A DNA stretch of 64,000 nt from Notospermus geniculatus (taxonomy: Eukaryota; Nemertea; Pilidiophora; Heteronemertea; Lineidae), in assembly GCA_002633025.1 (NCBI GenBank), contig NMRB01001015.1, positions 14,862 through 78,861 on the forward strand. The letters are read 5' to 3'. The position numbers and the translations under genes are program-made. Of the stretch, positions 50,168 through 60,477 are shown in pieces. Below the pieces are notes generated by a model. It saw only the letters and a list, made by a program, of their open reading frames with translations, was not told the origin of the DNA and ran no database searches. Each line of letters opens with the position of its first letter. The first letter of the stretch is position 1.

Positions 50168-51377
50168 ATGGCGGACAACAAGCGAGCAGTCGACGACCAG
50201 TATTTTCGCGTAGTTCATCCAATCTGGCAAATTCTGATTATATTTGGATTGACAGTTGTAACCGTACGTGAATTACCATTTCCTTTAATCTCCTATTGCG
50301 ATGATAGCCCGGTAATTTGGCTTAATAATGTCACCTTTCCCCACCCACGGTATCACACGACCTTCCGCAGTTCCGCGTTTTGTCGTGTGCAGTATATGGG
50401 ATACCATTACAGCACAAAAGTGTTTGTAATTCGTTAGCGGACTCGCAATCGACAACTCTTCATTTTTCCAAGTGCCAATGTCAATTGCAGACATCTCATG
50501 TGTTACCTGCAATCGTTTTTGAAATTGTTTGACATGGGATCGTAACGTTTTCCCTCTGTCGTCCCTTTCAGCTTAGTCCCTTCCGGCCTGACCTAATTCC
50601 ACACCAGTATATGGGACCGTTTGGTTGGTTTGTCAATTGGATGAATACCACATACCCTAGTGTGGTATTTGGAATGTAAGTAGAGGCCTTCACTATTGCC
50701 TATCGGTCTCTTGACTGGCTGGAGATTTTTTAGTTTGGAACCTGATCAGTTCGAGTCACCAGGTCTACACTGTTCCACTGACCCGGTCAGAATAAAAACA
50801 GGTTAGAGTGTCCACTAAAAAGAATCGAACTTTGCTTCTTATAATCTTTTCAGATTTGTGGTAGCATATATCCTACATATCGGAGAAGCCTGCTATGCAT
50901 TCACTCTATGTCAGTAAGTAAACCATGGATGGCATCCTAAGACTACAGGAATGTCGCTCAGCTCAGGATGCATGGAACCAGTGATCCGTAGCGGCGTTCT
51001 AATGTACAGACTACATGTACTTGATCTGTGCCCGTGACGAGTCCAGTCGAAGTTAAAGGGACCCTAGAGGCAGCTTGCTATTGGGCTACTAACAGTACTT
51101 GCACGACGCAACAGATGGCACTAGTAACCCTGAACTCATGAATTATAAATCAAATGTTGACATAGACGACATTCTACTTCAAAAATGATGCCCAATTTGG
51201 ATTCTGTGTTAGTAATCATATCAGTATGCACTAAAAGTTACCTTTCACTGTCTGTTATTTTTCAGAAACAAGATGATTGCAAGCCCAGCCAAGTGGAAAT
51301 GGACCTTGCAGACTCTTGTCTTTGGAGTTGCTTCTTTGTTGATGCTTCTCAAATATCAACCAAAGAAACAATCTTGA
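50168..51377 (+). CDS. TMEM254: Transmembrane protein 254, complete, 123 aa
   Basis: Small membrane protein of unknown function, conserved in animals. Four exons join in phase: 50168-50263, 50572-50675, 50854-50913, 51266-51377. The protein starts MADNKRAVDDQYFRVVHPIW and has three hydrophobic segments: IWQILIIFGLTVVT, VVFGIFVVAYILHIGEACYAF and TLQTLVFGVASLLMLL. Family landmarks are PHQYMGPFGWF (human IPYQNLGPLGPF), HIGEACYA (human HVGESLYA) and WTLQTLVFGVASL (human WFLQTFFFGIASL). It ends in basic KKQS. Length equals that of the human protein. Splice donors are GTACGT, GTAAGT and GTAAGT. A Mutator-like MITE lies directly upstream and may form part of the promoter. Confidence 0.92.
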
Positions 51378-51469
51378 ATTCGGACCAGTATTTTATGAGA
51401 CAATCAAGATACATGATAATTAATTATACCGGTGTGGCATTATTAATTAGCAGATGTTAGGAAAAGATA

Positions 51470-52030
51470 TCGAGCGGTCGAACCAAATACGTTAAAAACA
51501 CAGAGCAAAACATCGAAATAAGGCCGCGTCTTGAAGAAACGTCGAACAAAATAAGTTACAACTGCTCACAGCGCCTCCAAGTGGCGAAAGTTTGCAGGTT
51601 TCTCACGACAGCACCAGATCAGGGACCTTATTCACAAAGCTCCCGTAGCTTTAAGGGTACGCAAATCCTTTGTCAGGCTGATAGTGAACAATAGGTTGTC
51701 CGCAAAAGGACAATAGTTTCTGCACTCCCGTAAGTTACGGGAGCTTCGTGAATAAGGTCCTACCAGGACTTTGTTGTGGGTCCAAGGTACCTCGTGTACA
51801 CGAGGCAGTCAGTTTTTGTCAAGATTGTAAACGAACTTACCCAACGCCGTGACGACTAGGAACATCAAACGAACAAACATGTTGAAAACAGAGAACCCGT
51901 CCAATCCGAATCGGTTGCTGATGAAAATATGAACTGTAACTCCTGATAAGGTGTAGAACCTGACGACAAGGCTTATCGAAGTCTGACATAAAAAATTAAC
52001 CAGTCCGCCCGAAACATACTGCGGCTGCAT
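51470..52030. repeat. Segmental duplicate A: MITE remnant plus membrane-protein-like exon
   Basis: Matches 55670-56060 in order: a 'GGCGGCGCTG' family piece (CTCACAGCGCCTCCAAGTGG), the phrase AGTTTTTGTCAAGATTG, and a block containing CGCCGTGACGACTAGGAACA and TCCAATCCGAATCGG. On the minus strand that block reads FISNRFGLDGFSVFN and MFVRLMFLVVTALG, followed by a GTAAGT donor at 51841. Upstream (QTSISLVVRFYTLSG) is hydrophobic too. I do not recognise the protein; it may be an exon of an unseen gene or a decayed copy. Confidence 0.55.
51623..51760. mobile_element. GGACCTTATTCAC MITE, intact copy
   Basis: 138 bp; the left GGACCTTATTCACAAAGCTC CCGTA pairs with the right TACGGGAGCTTCGTGAATAA GGTCC. 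Interior TTTGTCAGGCTGATAGTGAA as in 46151-46280. Inserted inside duplicate A but absent from duplicate B, so it arrived after the duplication. Confidence 0.8.
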
Positions 52031-53040
52031 GGGGCTAACAAGTTAGTGGAGTTGCTTGCGTCACCTGGCGCGCATTTTTGAAACCTCTCATGTATCAGTT
52101 CGTAACAATGGTGCTATGGCCTTTTTTTGTCAATAAATTGCGATCAAATACATGTACACTCCAGAAATTGGTAGTTTGCTCGTATGATTTTTACTCGTAC
52201 TGACCACGCCCTCCTTAGAACAATACGAAAGTGATGCCCGTTACCTGGCCAGAACCACTTCCCCATTATTCTGAGGTGAACAGTGTCGGTCTTCTGATTG
52301 TTGCCGGCAGATCTCGGTGATAATTCTGACGACCCTGTTTTGTGGAAAAAGCGACTGCACTGCCACCTTTTGTGACCATTCCTTCCGCTCAAGAAATCAT
52401 GTCTTCTCAATGTCGCTCCCGACCTCGCACACACGAAGTGTACGAATTCGGGAGCGACAGTAAGATGACCTGATTGTTGTCCGACTTTAATGACCACCTG
52501 TGACATCAATATCCGCAGAGCCCTCCCTTTAGAAATAATCGCCGGGTGTATCCCTGAATAAGCAAAGGATCGGCCAAAGAGAAAATGACGAAATACACTT
52601 AACCAGCAATCTGTTGACGTGTCACATGACATTCGGAACTTCCGAAGGCAACTGCTCGGCAATTTCCGTGACGACTCGCATTTCCCCTCGGACACAATTC
52701 CAAGGCAGCCATCTTGAACGCGCAACGATTGCTGCCCGTTTGTGAGAATTCAGATGCGGTCGCCTCATCACACCTGCGCATGAACTAAATAGGTCACATA
52801 AAAACGTTGCGTTATTGATCAATAATTGGCAGATTGGGTGAGATACCGGTAAGTTTATATATAATATGCCTCAACTTCTCGAGCAAGTACGGTTGAACAT
52901 CTTAACGGGCCAAAATTCGGCGAAAATAGTCCCACGGCGGTCACGTGGGTTTGATGATAAACAACATGGCTGCCTTGGACTTGTGTACGAGGTGAAATGC
53001 GCCGCCCAATGACAGATAGCAGTTCGCCTCAGGTAGTTCC
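52031..53040. other. Stretch downstream of receptor 1 without supported gene
   Basis: A 193-codon minus frame at 52144-52725 overlaps repeats shared with 57440-57600 and 59870-59990, so it is not considered coding. Confidence 0.4.
52408..52457. repeat. Palindrome GTCGCTCCCGA...TCGGGAGCGAC, copy 1
   Basis: GTCGCTCCCGACCTCGCACA CAC and GTGTACGAATTCGGGAGCGA C form a hairpin. A second copy is at 57456-57503. Confidence 0.7.
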
Positions 53041-53046
53041 GAATGG

Positions 53047-54531
53047 TCACATGAGAGTGCTTTGTTGTGCGGTTTTCCTAAAAGCAGAGCAACACATCTG
53101 CTTCAGTGTTCGCCTAAACGGTTTGCCGACAGAAACATAAATAACAAAATTCATGGCGTTATTTAGGAAAAATAAAACATTCGTTCCTTGGTCAAATAAC
53201 GTCTTGTTGTAGGAAAGATTAGAATGGGGAACATAATAGCGAATGAAACCCAATAAGGCCCTGATGAGGCCTGGGATACGGAGTAGGATGAATACGTTCA
53301 CCACAGCTAAAATAAGGACGGTGCTACTATCTGCCCCCTTTGTCGTTTGTCTCGTTGTTTGAAGCCCATCCTGCCCTCGGTGTCTTCTCCTAAGGGCAAG
53401 AAGGATCGCCACATTCGCTACAATTATAACTGTCATGGGGAAGATATTTATGACTACCCAACTGGCTAGGACGTACCCACGGTAGGCATGTGTATAAGCG
53501 TATTTTCTATACCGAAGGTTAAGTTCGTACCTCCCGTTCCTCCGCAAGACCCATTCTGCAGTGGATACGCACATTGAGGGTAAAAAGAAAAGAAAACAGA
53601 AAGCGAACGTGGCCAACGTTGCTATTTTAGCATATCGCAGGGTGTTCATTGCCTGGGCTTTCATGGGATGGCAAATGTGTATATATCTGAAAACAAAATC
53701 GCACGCTAACGAGATGTCCAGCAAGGCCTTATATGCCCTCATGGAACAAAGGAATTTAGCGCACATGTAGGCCTACATAAAAGATGTATGTTCTTATGAA
53801 TGCCTACACTCTCTAAAACGATCTACTAGTATTTCACAGCACAACCCTATGTGTACCCGTGATAATGAGGAACCCGCACAACCTTTTGTCCCGACAGGGC
53901 GGCGCTGTGAGCGGTCCGAACGAAAACGGAAAGACGTAGGCTACTAATTGACCGTGTCATTTTTGTCGGCTCGATAAGCTACTCACTGTCAAATTTTCTG
54001 CTAAAAAAAGTGTCTTGGCGTTCAAGTCGGTTTTGTTTGAATGCCGTGGGCGCTGAATTGCCAAATCAAGCGATTTTGGTCAAGAATGTCTTGCAGTACA
54101 GTGTTCCAGTCTCAATCTGGCGGACCGTATACTTACCTGTCTATAGTTATAATCAGTACCACGTACGTCGCCTCTGTCTCGATAATTCGGATACCCCTTT
54201 CGATAAAGTACAACAAGGTCCATACGGTTTGTGCATATGGCAGCACTCGCAATACATTTAAGTTAATGATTAAATCACGTTGGCCGGTAAATACCAAACA
54301 CCACATGAGGACAGATAGGTCTGCCACAGCCAACGACTTCAAAAGGAAATTGGCTGAGGTTTTGATTTTCTGTTTCCTGAACACAGCCAGAGAGATGCCA
54401 TTACCGATGGATCCAAATAGACAAATCGCGTGAATCAGGATTTTGATGATGATTTTAGATAGGAGTGGGTGAAATGTTTGTTTCGTTTCATTGACCGCAA
54501 CGGACGTCGTCGCATCTAAAACGTAGTCCAT
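53047..54531 (-). CDS. Class A G-protein-coupled receptor 1 of tandem trio, 344 aa
   Basis: Seven-pass receptor of the rhodopsin class, closest in feel to the invertebrate FMRFamide/peptide-receptor group; ligand unknown. Two exons: 54137-54531 and 53047-53686. The intron interrupts the DRY motif after helix 3 (TIDR|YIHICHP, Arg codon split AG|A). The start MDYVLDATT is chosen by alignment with the two paralogues; an in-frame Met 24 codons earlier is also possible. Landmarks: GSIGN in helix 1, LAVADLS in helix 2, FPMTV in helix 5, VFILLRIPGLI in helix 6 (no CWxP) and NNAMNFVIYV in helix 7, where NPxxY is NFVIY. N-terminal NET is a possible glycosylation site. The upstream segment around 54690-54750 is conserved with receptor 2. 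Confidence 0.85.
53880..53925. repeat. 'GGCGGCGCTG' family fragment in the intron of receptor 1
   Basis: CCCGACAGGGCGGCGCTGTG AGCGG, the left end of the family. Confidence 0.6.
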
Positions 54532-54811
54532 TTTGCTATGAGTTTGAGCAGAGCTGGTTGTATAGTTGTAACTTCGGGTAGCAGAAATTGAACAATAAGC
54601 CATGTAGCCGACGGGAATTCATTCATTCCGTATGTCCCACTACAGAGTTTCCGGTGCTAGTGGCGACATTACGTAGACAAAAATATACATCTCCTAGGAC
54701 CTTGTTAAAGCAATCTTTTCTTTGGTGAAAAGCAGACGACATTTAGGAAGGAAGTAAAGAATAAGTTGATGAAAACATCGTCGTCCTAGGTTGAAAGAAC
54801 CGCTGTGTAAA

Positions 54812-55150
54812 AGGCCCGTTTATACACAGCACGACCGCGACTGCGACCGCGACACCGACCGCGGCAGCCGCTGTGTATAAACGAAAACGTCGTGGTCGCC
54901 TAAAAATATGCCAGGGCGCATTGATGTTCACACTACAAAAAAAGTGTCGCGCGGCATTTTCAAAAAATTCGCTCTGGAGGCAATCTCTGCGGCATGCCGC
55001 GCGACCAAAATTTTGGTCGTGGTCGCGGTCGCGTTGTGTATAAACGTTCCCATTCATTTTACATTTGATCAATTCGATGCGGCTGCCGCGGTTGGTGCCG
55101 CGGTCGGTGTCGCGGTCGCGGTCGCGGTCGCGCTGTGTATAAACGGACCT
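54812..55150. mobile_element. MITE with AGGYCCGTTTATACACAGCGCGACC ends
   Basis: 339 bp. The left AGGCCCGTTTATACACAGCA pairs with the right CGCTGTGTATAAACGGACCT. TAA borders both sides, with one extra A at the left. The interior is an irregular run of CGCGAC/GTCGCG hexamers. The first eight bases match the MITE at 24976, after which the sequences differ. It sits upstream of receptor 1. Confidence 0.75.
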
Positions 55151-55669
55151 TAAGAGTTCATCCGTTGGTCATCTTTTGTTCTGAACACCGCCAAGAGAAA
55201 TATTGCTGCTTGACACCAGCCTAATGTGACGTACAGCTTCATACCACACATCTTTTTATTTGATTGGCAAAAACGCTTGAGATATTCAAGCCTATAATTA
55301 TGGCCCTAAAAAAGCATACATGGAATAAATCATTCGACTGTAACATTTTTCATATATAATTATGTACATGAAAATAATTTTCGTGGCATATTATCTCTGT
55401 TTACCGGTTTCTATGCACGACGATTCGTCCTGGTCGAACAACCAGTGCGGACACTTTTTCTGGTGCTGGACTTCTTCTACACTGCGAATGCCAATTCATA
55501 CTTCTCCGCTTTGCGCTTTGCGTTTGTCCGTTCCCTGTGTTTATGTATGGTACCAACAATAAAATTTACTTTTTCTACCACGGACTCACATAGGAAACGG
55601 ACAAGCGCAAAGCGCAAAACACAAAGTATGAATCTACCATTAGGCCCTGCACGCAAAGAAGAACCCCCA

Positions 55670-56060
55670 TAAGAAAACGGAGCAAAGCATCGCAATAAGG
55701 TCGCGCCATGAGGTCCTTGACGCGGTGCAACAGCAGGGACGTAAATTCGAACAAAGTGAGTTGTAGCAGCTCACAGCGTCTCCAAGTGGCGGTAGTTAGG
55801 TTCATGGACCACAGCAGAGGGCCGCTGTGTGTCCAAGAAACCTCGTATGTTTCCGTCATCGCAGCGGAGGCAGTGAGTTTTTGTCAAGATTGAAACCAAC
55901 TTACCCGACGCCGTGACGACTAGGAACATCAAACGAACAAACATGTTGAATTGAAAACAGAGAACCCGTCCAATCCGAATCGGTTGCTGATGAATGAACT
56001 GAAACTCATGATACCGTACGAACAAATATAAAACATCACGACATGGTTAATTACCCAAGC
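55670..56060. repeat. Segmental duplicate B with frameshifted membrane-like exon
   Basis: Counterpart of 51470-52030. The block with TTACCCGACGCCGTGACGAC and TCCAATCCGAATCGGTTGCT is present, but a 5-bp insertion (TTGAATTGAAAAC against TTGAAAAC) breaks the minus-strand frame, separating FISNRFGLDGFSVFN from MFVRLMFLVVTASG. So this copy is decayed. Confidence 0.6.
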
Positions 56061-56180
56061 CGAGCCGAGCATAAATATTAAAGGAGCACGGCATTGGATC
56101 TCAAATGCGTTATTTGACTGCCGACGTAGAGGGAGCCTATGGGCGGTATTTTCCGCCAAAATCTCAGCGCGATAATTCAA

Positions 56181-56350
56181 AGAGGGAATAGTTCACAGAG
56201 GGAATATTTGACAGAGGGAATAGTTGACAGAGGGAATATTTCACAGAGGGAATAGTTGACAGAGGGAATAGTTCACAGAGGGAATATTTCACAGAGGGAA
56301 TATTTGACAGAGGGAATAGTTGACAGAGGGAATATTTTACAGAGGGAATA
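56181..56350. repeat. Tandem repeat, 16-bp unit, over 10 copies, running into gap
   Basis: Units AGAGGGAATAGTTCAC, AGAGGGAATATTTGAC and AGAGGGAATAGTTGAC alternate. The array is cut by the N gap, so its true length is unknown. Confidence 0.9.
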
Positions 56351-56886
56351 NNNNNNNNNNNNNNNNNNNNNNNNNNNNNNNNNNNNNNNNNNNNNNNNNN
56401 NNNNNNNNNNNNNNNNNNNNNNNNNNNNNNNNNNNNNNNNNNNNNNNNNNNNNNNNNNNNNNNNNNNNNNNNNNNNNNNNNNNNNNNNNNNNNNNNNNNN
56501 NNNNNNNNNNNNNNNNNNNNNNNNNNNNNNNNNNNNNNNNNNNNNNNNNNNNNNNNNNNNNNNNNNNNNNNNNNNNNNNNNNNNNNNNNNNNNNNNNNNN
56601 NNNNNNNNNNNNNNNNNNNNNNNNNNNNNNNNNNNNNNNNNNNNNNNNNNNNNNNNNNNNNNNNNNNNNNNNNNNNNNNNNNNNNNNNNNNNNNNNNNNN
56701 NNNNNNNNNNNNNNNNNNNNNNNNNNNNNNNNNNNNNNNNNNNNNNNNNNNNNNNNNNNNNNNNNNNNNNNNNNNNNNNNNNNNNNNNNNNNNNNNNNNN
56801 NNNNNNNNNNNNNNNNNNNNNNNNNNNNNNNNNNNNNNNNNNNNNNNNNNNNNNNNNNNNNNNNNNNNNNNNNNNNNNNNNNNNNN
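56351..56886. other. Assembly gap, 536 N
   Basis: Run of N beginning inside the 16-bp tandem array. Confidence 1.
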
Positions 56887-57455
56887 TATATCCAGGTTTG
56901 ATGATTTTTTGTAAAAAGAATTTTAAAAAGCACTGGTTAGTATTTCAAATTGATTATTTTGACTCGTGCTGCCACCTATACTTAGTCCAAGATTCCTGGA
57001 TTAGCAACCGAAGCTGATTCCAGGGGTTAGTGAGCGAGTGGTCCGAGGTTGTCTGAGCGAACTATACCCCTGGGGACGAGGTTGCGCCGAGGCCGCGATG
57101 ATGTTCGCAACAAACCATGCTAACTATTCGTTTGAAATTGCTCTAATACTCAAACAACTTCGTGTTTTGGGAGTATTAAATGGCCTTTTAGGCATATATA
57201 ATGTTTTTGAGCCATCGAAGAACGAAATATTGTGTGAAACAAACATTTTGGCACGCTGCCAGCGGTTGACCAGAAATTTTGGTCAGGTCGTAGCCCTTGC
57301 CAGAGATACCTTCGGATGAGGTAGATCTGGGAACGAGATTGCCACTTCATGTAGGCCTATATACATTAAAGCAAAAATAGATTAATATTTCATAGCAGGC
57401 AGGTTTGCAGACCATTCCTTTTTTATTATTGCAGAAATCGGCGGTCTTCTGAGTG
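56887..57455. other. Stretch after the gap without supported gene
   Basis: A 93-codon plus frame at 57038-57319 is not recognised. CCTGGGGACGAGGTTGCG and GGGAACGAGATTGCC at its two ends hint at a repeat. Confidence 0.35.
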
Positions 57456-57503
57456 TCACTCTCGAACTCGCACACACGAAGCGTGGGAGTTCGGGAGCGA
57501 CAC
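57456..57503. repeat. Palindrome GTCACTCTCGA...TCGGGAGCGAC, copy 2
   Basis: AACTCGCACACACGAAGCGT GGGAGTTCGGGAGCGAC; same hairpin as at 52408. Confidence 0.6.
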
Positions 57504-57607
57504 TACGATGACCAGATTGTTGTCTGCCTGGATCTGCTTTGAACACAAGGTGGGGACGGAAGATGACGACGAAATACTCTTCAACAATTGAGGAGCCTGC
57601 AACTTAT

Positions 57608-57760
57608 ATCCCGACAGGTTGGCCCTGCGACCGAAGACGTCGTAAACAGAACAAACAACGTAGTGTCATGACTCCTTGACGCAGTGCAACAGGGACGAAA
57701 CGTCGAAAAGGATACAACTGAGCGCCCCCAAGTGGTGGCGGACAGAAGTTGGCTGTGCCG
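57608..57760. repeat. 'GGCGGCGCTG' family element, copy with degenerate left end
   Basis: TATCCCGACAGGTTGGCCCT to GCGCCCCCAAGTGGTGGC, same order as the copy at 3346-3520, including GCAACAGGGACGAAACGTCG. Confidence 0.65.
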
Positions 57761-57964
57761 CAGCAGGATCACTGTTTGTATTAGGCCTATTGTCACGAGT
57801 TGATTTGACCCATTGTGAATACATGTAGTTGTTTATGTAATAGTATTTTGGGGATAGATTCGGTTTGGGCAGACCAGACTGGGTGCAGAGAGGGAAGGTT
57901 GTGGGTAAAATGTGACGTGTTGAGAGAAGTGTAATTAAAATACATCGACGTGATCTATTTGGAA

Positions 57965-57993
57965 TCGTCGGTCGTTCGTTCGTTCGTTCGTTA
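57965..57993. repeat. (GTTC)n microsatellite
   Basis: GGTCGTTCGTTCGTTCGTTC GTT, about five perfect tetramers. Confidence 0.85.
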
Positions 57994-58059
57994 AAGTCCC
58001 TCACCAACAACACCTCTGGTTGCATTCAAGTGTCACAGGAGACTGAGCTGTTCATGGCG

Positions 58060-59193
58060 CTAAATCCCGTCAACAACGTTACTACTTTTTCTAACAGCAG
58101 AGCAACATATCTGCTTCAGTGTTCGTCTAAACGGTTTGCCGACAGAAACATAAATAACAAAATTCATGGCGTTATTTAGGTAAAATAAAACGTTCGTTCC
58201 TTGGTCAAACATACTCGTGTCATATGAAAGACTGGTCGCGGGAAAATAACTTCGAATGAATTTCAATAGGGCCCTGATGAGGCCTGGCATACGGAATAGG
58301 ATGAATACGTTCACCACAGCTAAAATAAGGACGGTGCTACTGTCTGCCCCCTTTGTCGTTTGTCTCGTTGTACGAAGCCCATCCTGTCCGCGGTGTCTTC
58401 TCTTGAGGGCAAGCAGGATCACCACATTCACTACAATTAAAACTGTCATCGGGAATATAGTTACGACTACCCAACCGGTTATGGTGTATCCAGCGTAGGC
58501 ACTAGTATAAATGTAGTCTCTGTTCCGGAGGAAAAGTTCGTACCCTCCGTTTCTCCACCTGAGCCACTCGCCATATGGAGCGCACAACTCGGGTAAAAAG
58601 AAAACGGAACAGAAAATGGATGTGGCCAGCGTTGCTATTTTAGCATATCGTAGGGTGTTCATTGCCTGGGCTTTCATTGGATGGCAAATGTGTATATACC
58701 TGAATTGGCAAATTCAGAAATTTCGATTAAAATTTTTTTGACAGCAGCATTGATTTATTGACTTCAAACGTTGATGATCTATAGGCCCTACTTACCTGTC
58801 TATAGTTATAATCACGACCAGATATGTCGCCTCTGTCTCGACAATCCGTTTGCCGCTGGCGATGAAATAAAACAGTGTCAATACGGTCACTGCACGTGGC
58901 ATCAGTAGCAAAGCAAATATATTACCGATCAGATCACGTGAGCCTGAAATCACAAGACGCCATAAGAGTGACGACAGATCTGCCACAGCCAACGCCTTCA
59001 GAAGGAAATACGCTGACGACTTGATTTTCTGTCGTCTGAACACAGCCAGAGAGATGGCATTGCCGATGGATCCAAATAGACAAATTATGTTTATCAGGAT
59101 GACAGTGATAACTTGAAACAGGGGAGGATAGTAGTACGTTTGTTTCCTTTCTTTGACGGTGTCGGACGTCGTCGCATCTAAAGTGTCATCCAT
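58060..59193 (-). CDS. Class A G-protein-coupled receptor 2 of tandem trio, 345 aa
   Basis: Paralogue of the receptors at 53047 and 60478. Two exons: 58796-59193 and 58060-58699, with the intron (96 bp) again splitting the Arg of DRY (AG|G, TIDR|YIHICHP). The protein begins MDDTLDATTSDTVKERK. Helix 1 GSIGNAISL, helix 2 LAVADLS, helix 4 start NTLRYAKIATLA, helix 5 FPMTVLIVVN, helix 6 VFILFRMPGLI, helix 7 NNAMNFVIYVSVGKPFRR. The C-terminal tail is short and Cys-rich (QICCSA), a possible palmitoylation site. About 260 bp upstream of the start (TTAAAAGCAACCTTTTCTTT and GAAAAGCAGACGACATTTAG) is conserved with receptor 1 and weakly with receptor 3, suggesting a shared promoter or 5' UTR. Confidence 0.88.
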
Positions 59194-59194
59194 T

Positions 59195-59460
59195 TTGTTT
59201 TTAGTCCGATGAGTTTGAGCAGAGGTTCTTTTTGACTACAAACACACATATATCAAGAAACAATGATTTCCAAATGAAAACATTGTTAAAAGCAACCTTT
59301 TCTTTGGTGAAAAGCAGACGACATTTAGGGCGCAAGTCACAGGGAAGTAAAAAAAGAAGTCGGTATGCAAGCATCGTAGGCCTCGTCGGTTGAGGGAATC
59401 GCAAAGTTTGAAAGAGTTCATCCGTTGGTCATCCTCCGTTCTGAACACCGAGCACGGGAG
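59195..59460 (-). promoter_or_regulatory. Conserved 5' region of the receptor paralogues
   Basis: CTTTGGTGAAAAGCAGACGA CATTTAGG (near 59305-59332) recurs at about 54718-54746 and, weaker, at 61955-61985. The downstream phrase AAAGAGTTCATCCGTTGGTC recurs near 55154. No promoter motif was identified; non-coding conservation among paralogues is what is seen. Confidence 0.5.
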
Positions 59461-60029
59461 AAGTACTGGCTTGATGCCACGCTTATTATGTAACGGTACC
59501 TCACCAGACAGTTTTTATTTGATCGGTAAAAACGCTTAAGATATTCAAGCCTATAATTATGGCCAGTGCGTGTTGCAAATACTTCACAGCACCGTAGTGT
59601 ATTAAGCGATCCGAGATTGCACCAATTAGCCCGGCGGGCTTATGGTTGGTACGTAGGACCCCCTACGTACATAATTCTAGCTACATGTAAATCATATATC
59701 TAGTATAACTCAAGACAATTTTTCTAATTCGAAGGCATTGAACCAGCAAGGAAAGAGAATACAATGTACTGACACCACCAAACGATGCCAAATAGAATCT
59801 AGTGAATAAGCACACATATAATACTGTAGCTATAGATTAGAGAGAACCCCTGAGCTTTGCAAATCTACTGACCACGCCCCCCTCAGAACAATGCGCAAGT
59901 GCTGCCCCCATTATCTGGTCAGAACCACTGCATCATTATTCTCAGTTGAACATGGAAACGGTCTAAATCTCTTGTCGACAGACGTCGGTAGGCTACTACT
60001 GACAAATATGTTGTTTCTTCTTTGTGAAA

Positions 60030-60175
60030 CCTGCAGAACTACCGCCACTGGGAGGCGCTGTGAGCGGTTGTACCTTTTTTACTCGATCTCGTTCGTGTTG
60101 CACTGCGTCAAGGACATCATGACTGTTTTCGATGTCTTCGTTCGCAGCGCCGACATGTCGCGATAAAAAGTTGTA
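60030..60175. repeat. 'GGCGGCGCTG' family element, reverse orientation
   Basis: ACTACCGCCACTGGGAGGCG CTGTGAGCGG at the left and AGCGCCGACATGTCGCGATA AAAAGTT at the right, the mirror of the copy at 3346. Confidence 0.65.
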
Positions 60176-60297
60176 CTGGTTCCTCGGACTAAACAAAGCA
60201 GCATGACCACTGAGTGGCCAATTTCTTAGTCGTGAGTGATTTAGCAAGGCGTGGACTATAATGATGACGACGGGATACATTTCAATCTTGTCTTAAG

Positions 60298-60423
60298 GTC
60301 TCGGGCCACTTGTGCGTTTTGCGCTGCGTGATGCGTCAAATCTTTTGTTATTTTCCGCCGTTCTGCTTCCTAACAAAAGATTTGACGCATCACGCAGCGC
60401 AAAACGCACAAGTGGACCCCGAC
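60298..60423. mobile_element. Hairpin element with AAAAGATTTGACGCATCACG interior
   Basis: The left GGTCTCGGGCCACTTGTGCG TTTTGCGCTGCGTGATGCG pairs with the right CGCATCACGCAGCGCAAAAC GCACAAGTGGACC. The interior shares GCGTCAAATCTTTTGTTATT TTCCGCCG with the MITE at 24976. It sits 55 bp downstream of the stop codon of receptor 3. Confidence 0.75.
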
Positions 60424-60477
60424 CTTTACTGGTCACATGAGATGCTTTGCTCTGCTGCACTATCCTTCTTAACAAGG

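Noticed and set aside
51809-52030. Transporter (MFS) exon because of SNRFGLDG
   Set aside because: Resembles the MFS loop SDRFGRR only loosely; too short to name.
52144-52725. 193-codon minus frame
   Set aside because: Overlaps dispersed repeats shared with 57440-57600 and 59870-59990, and holds no recognised domain.
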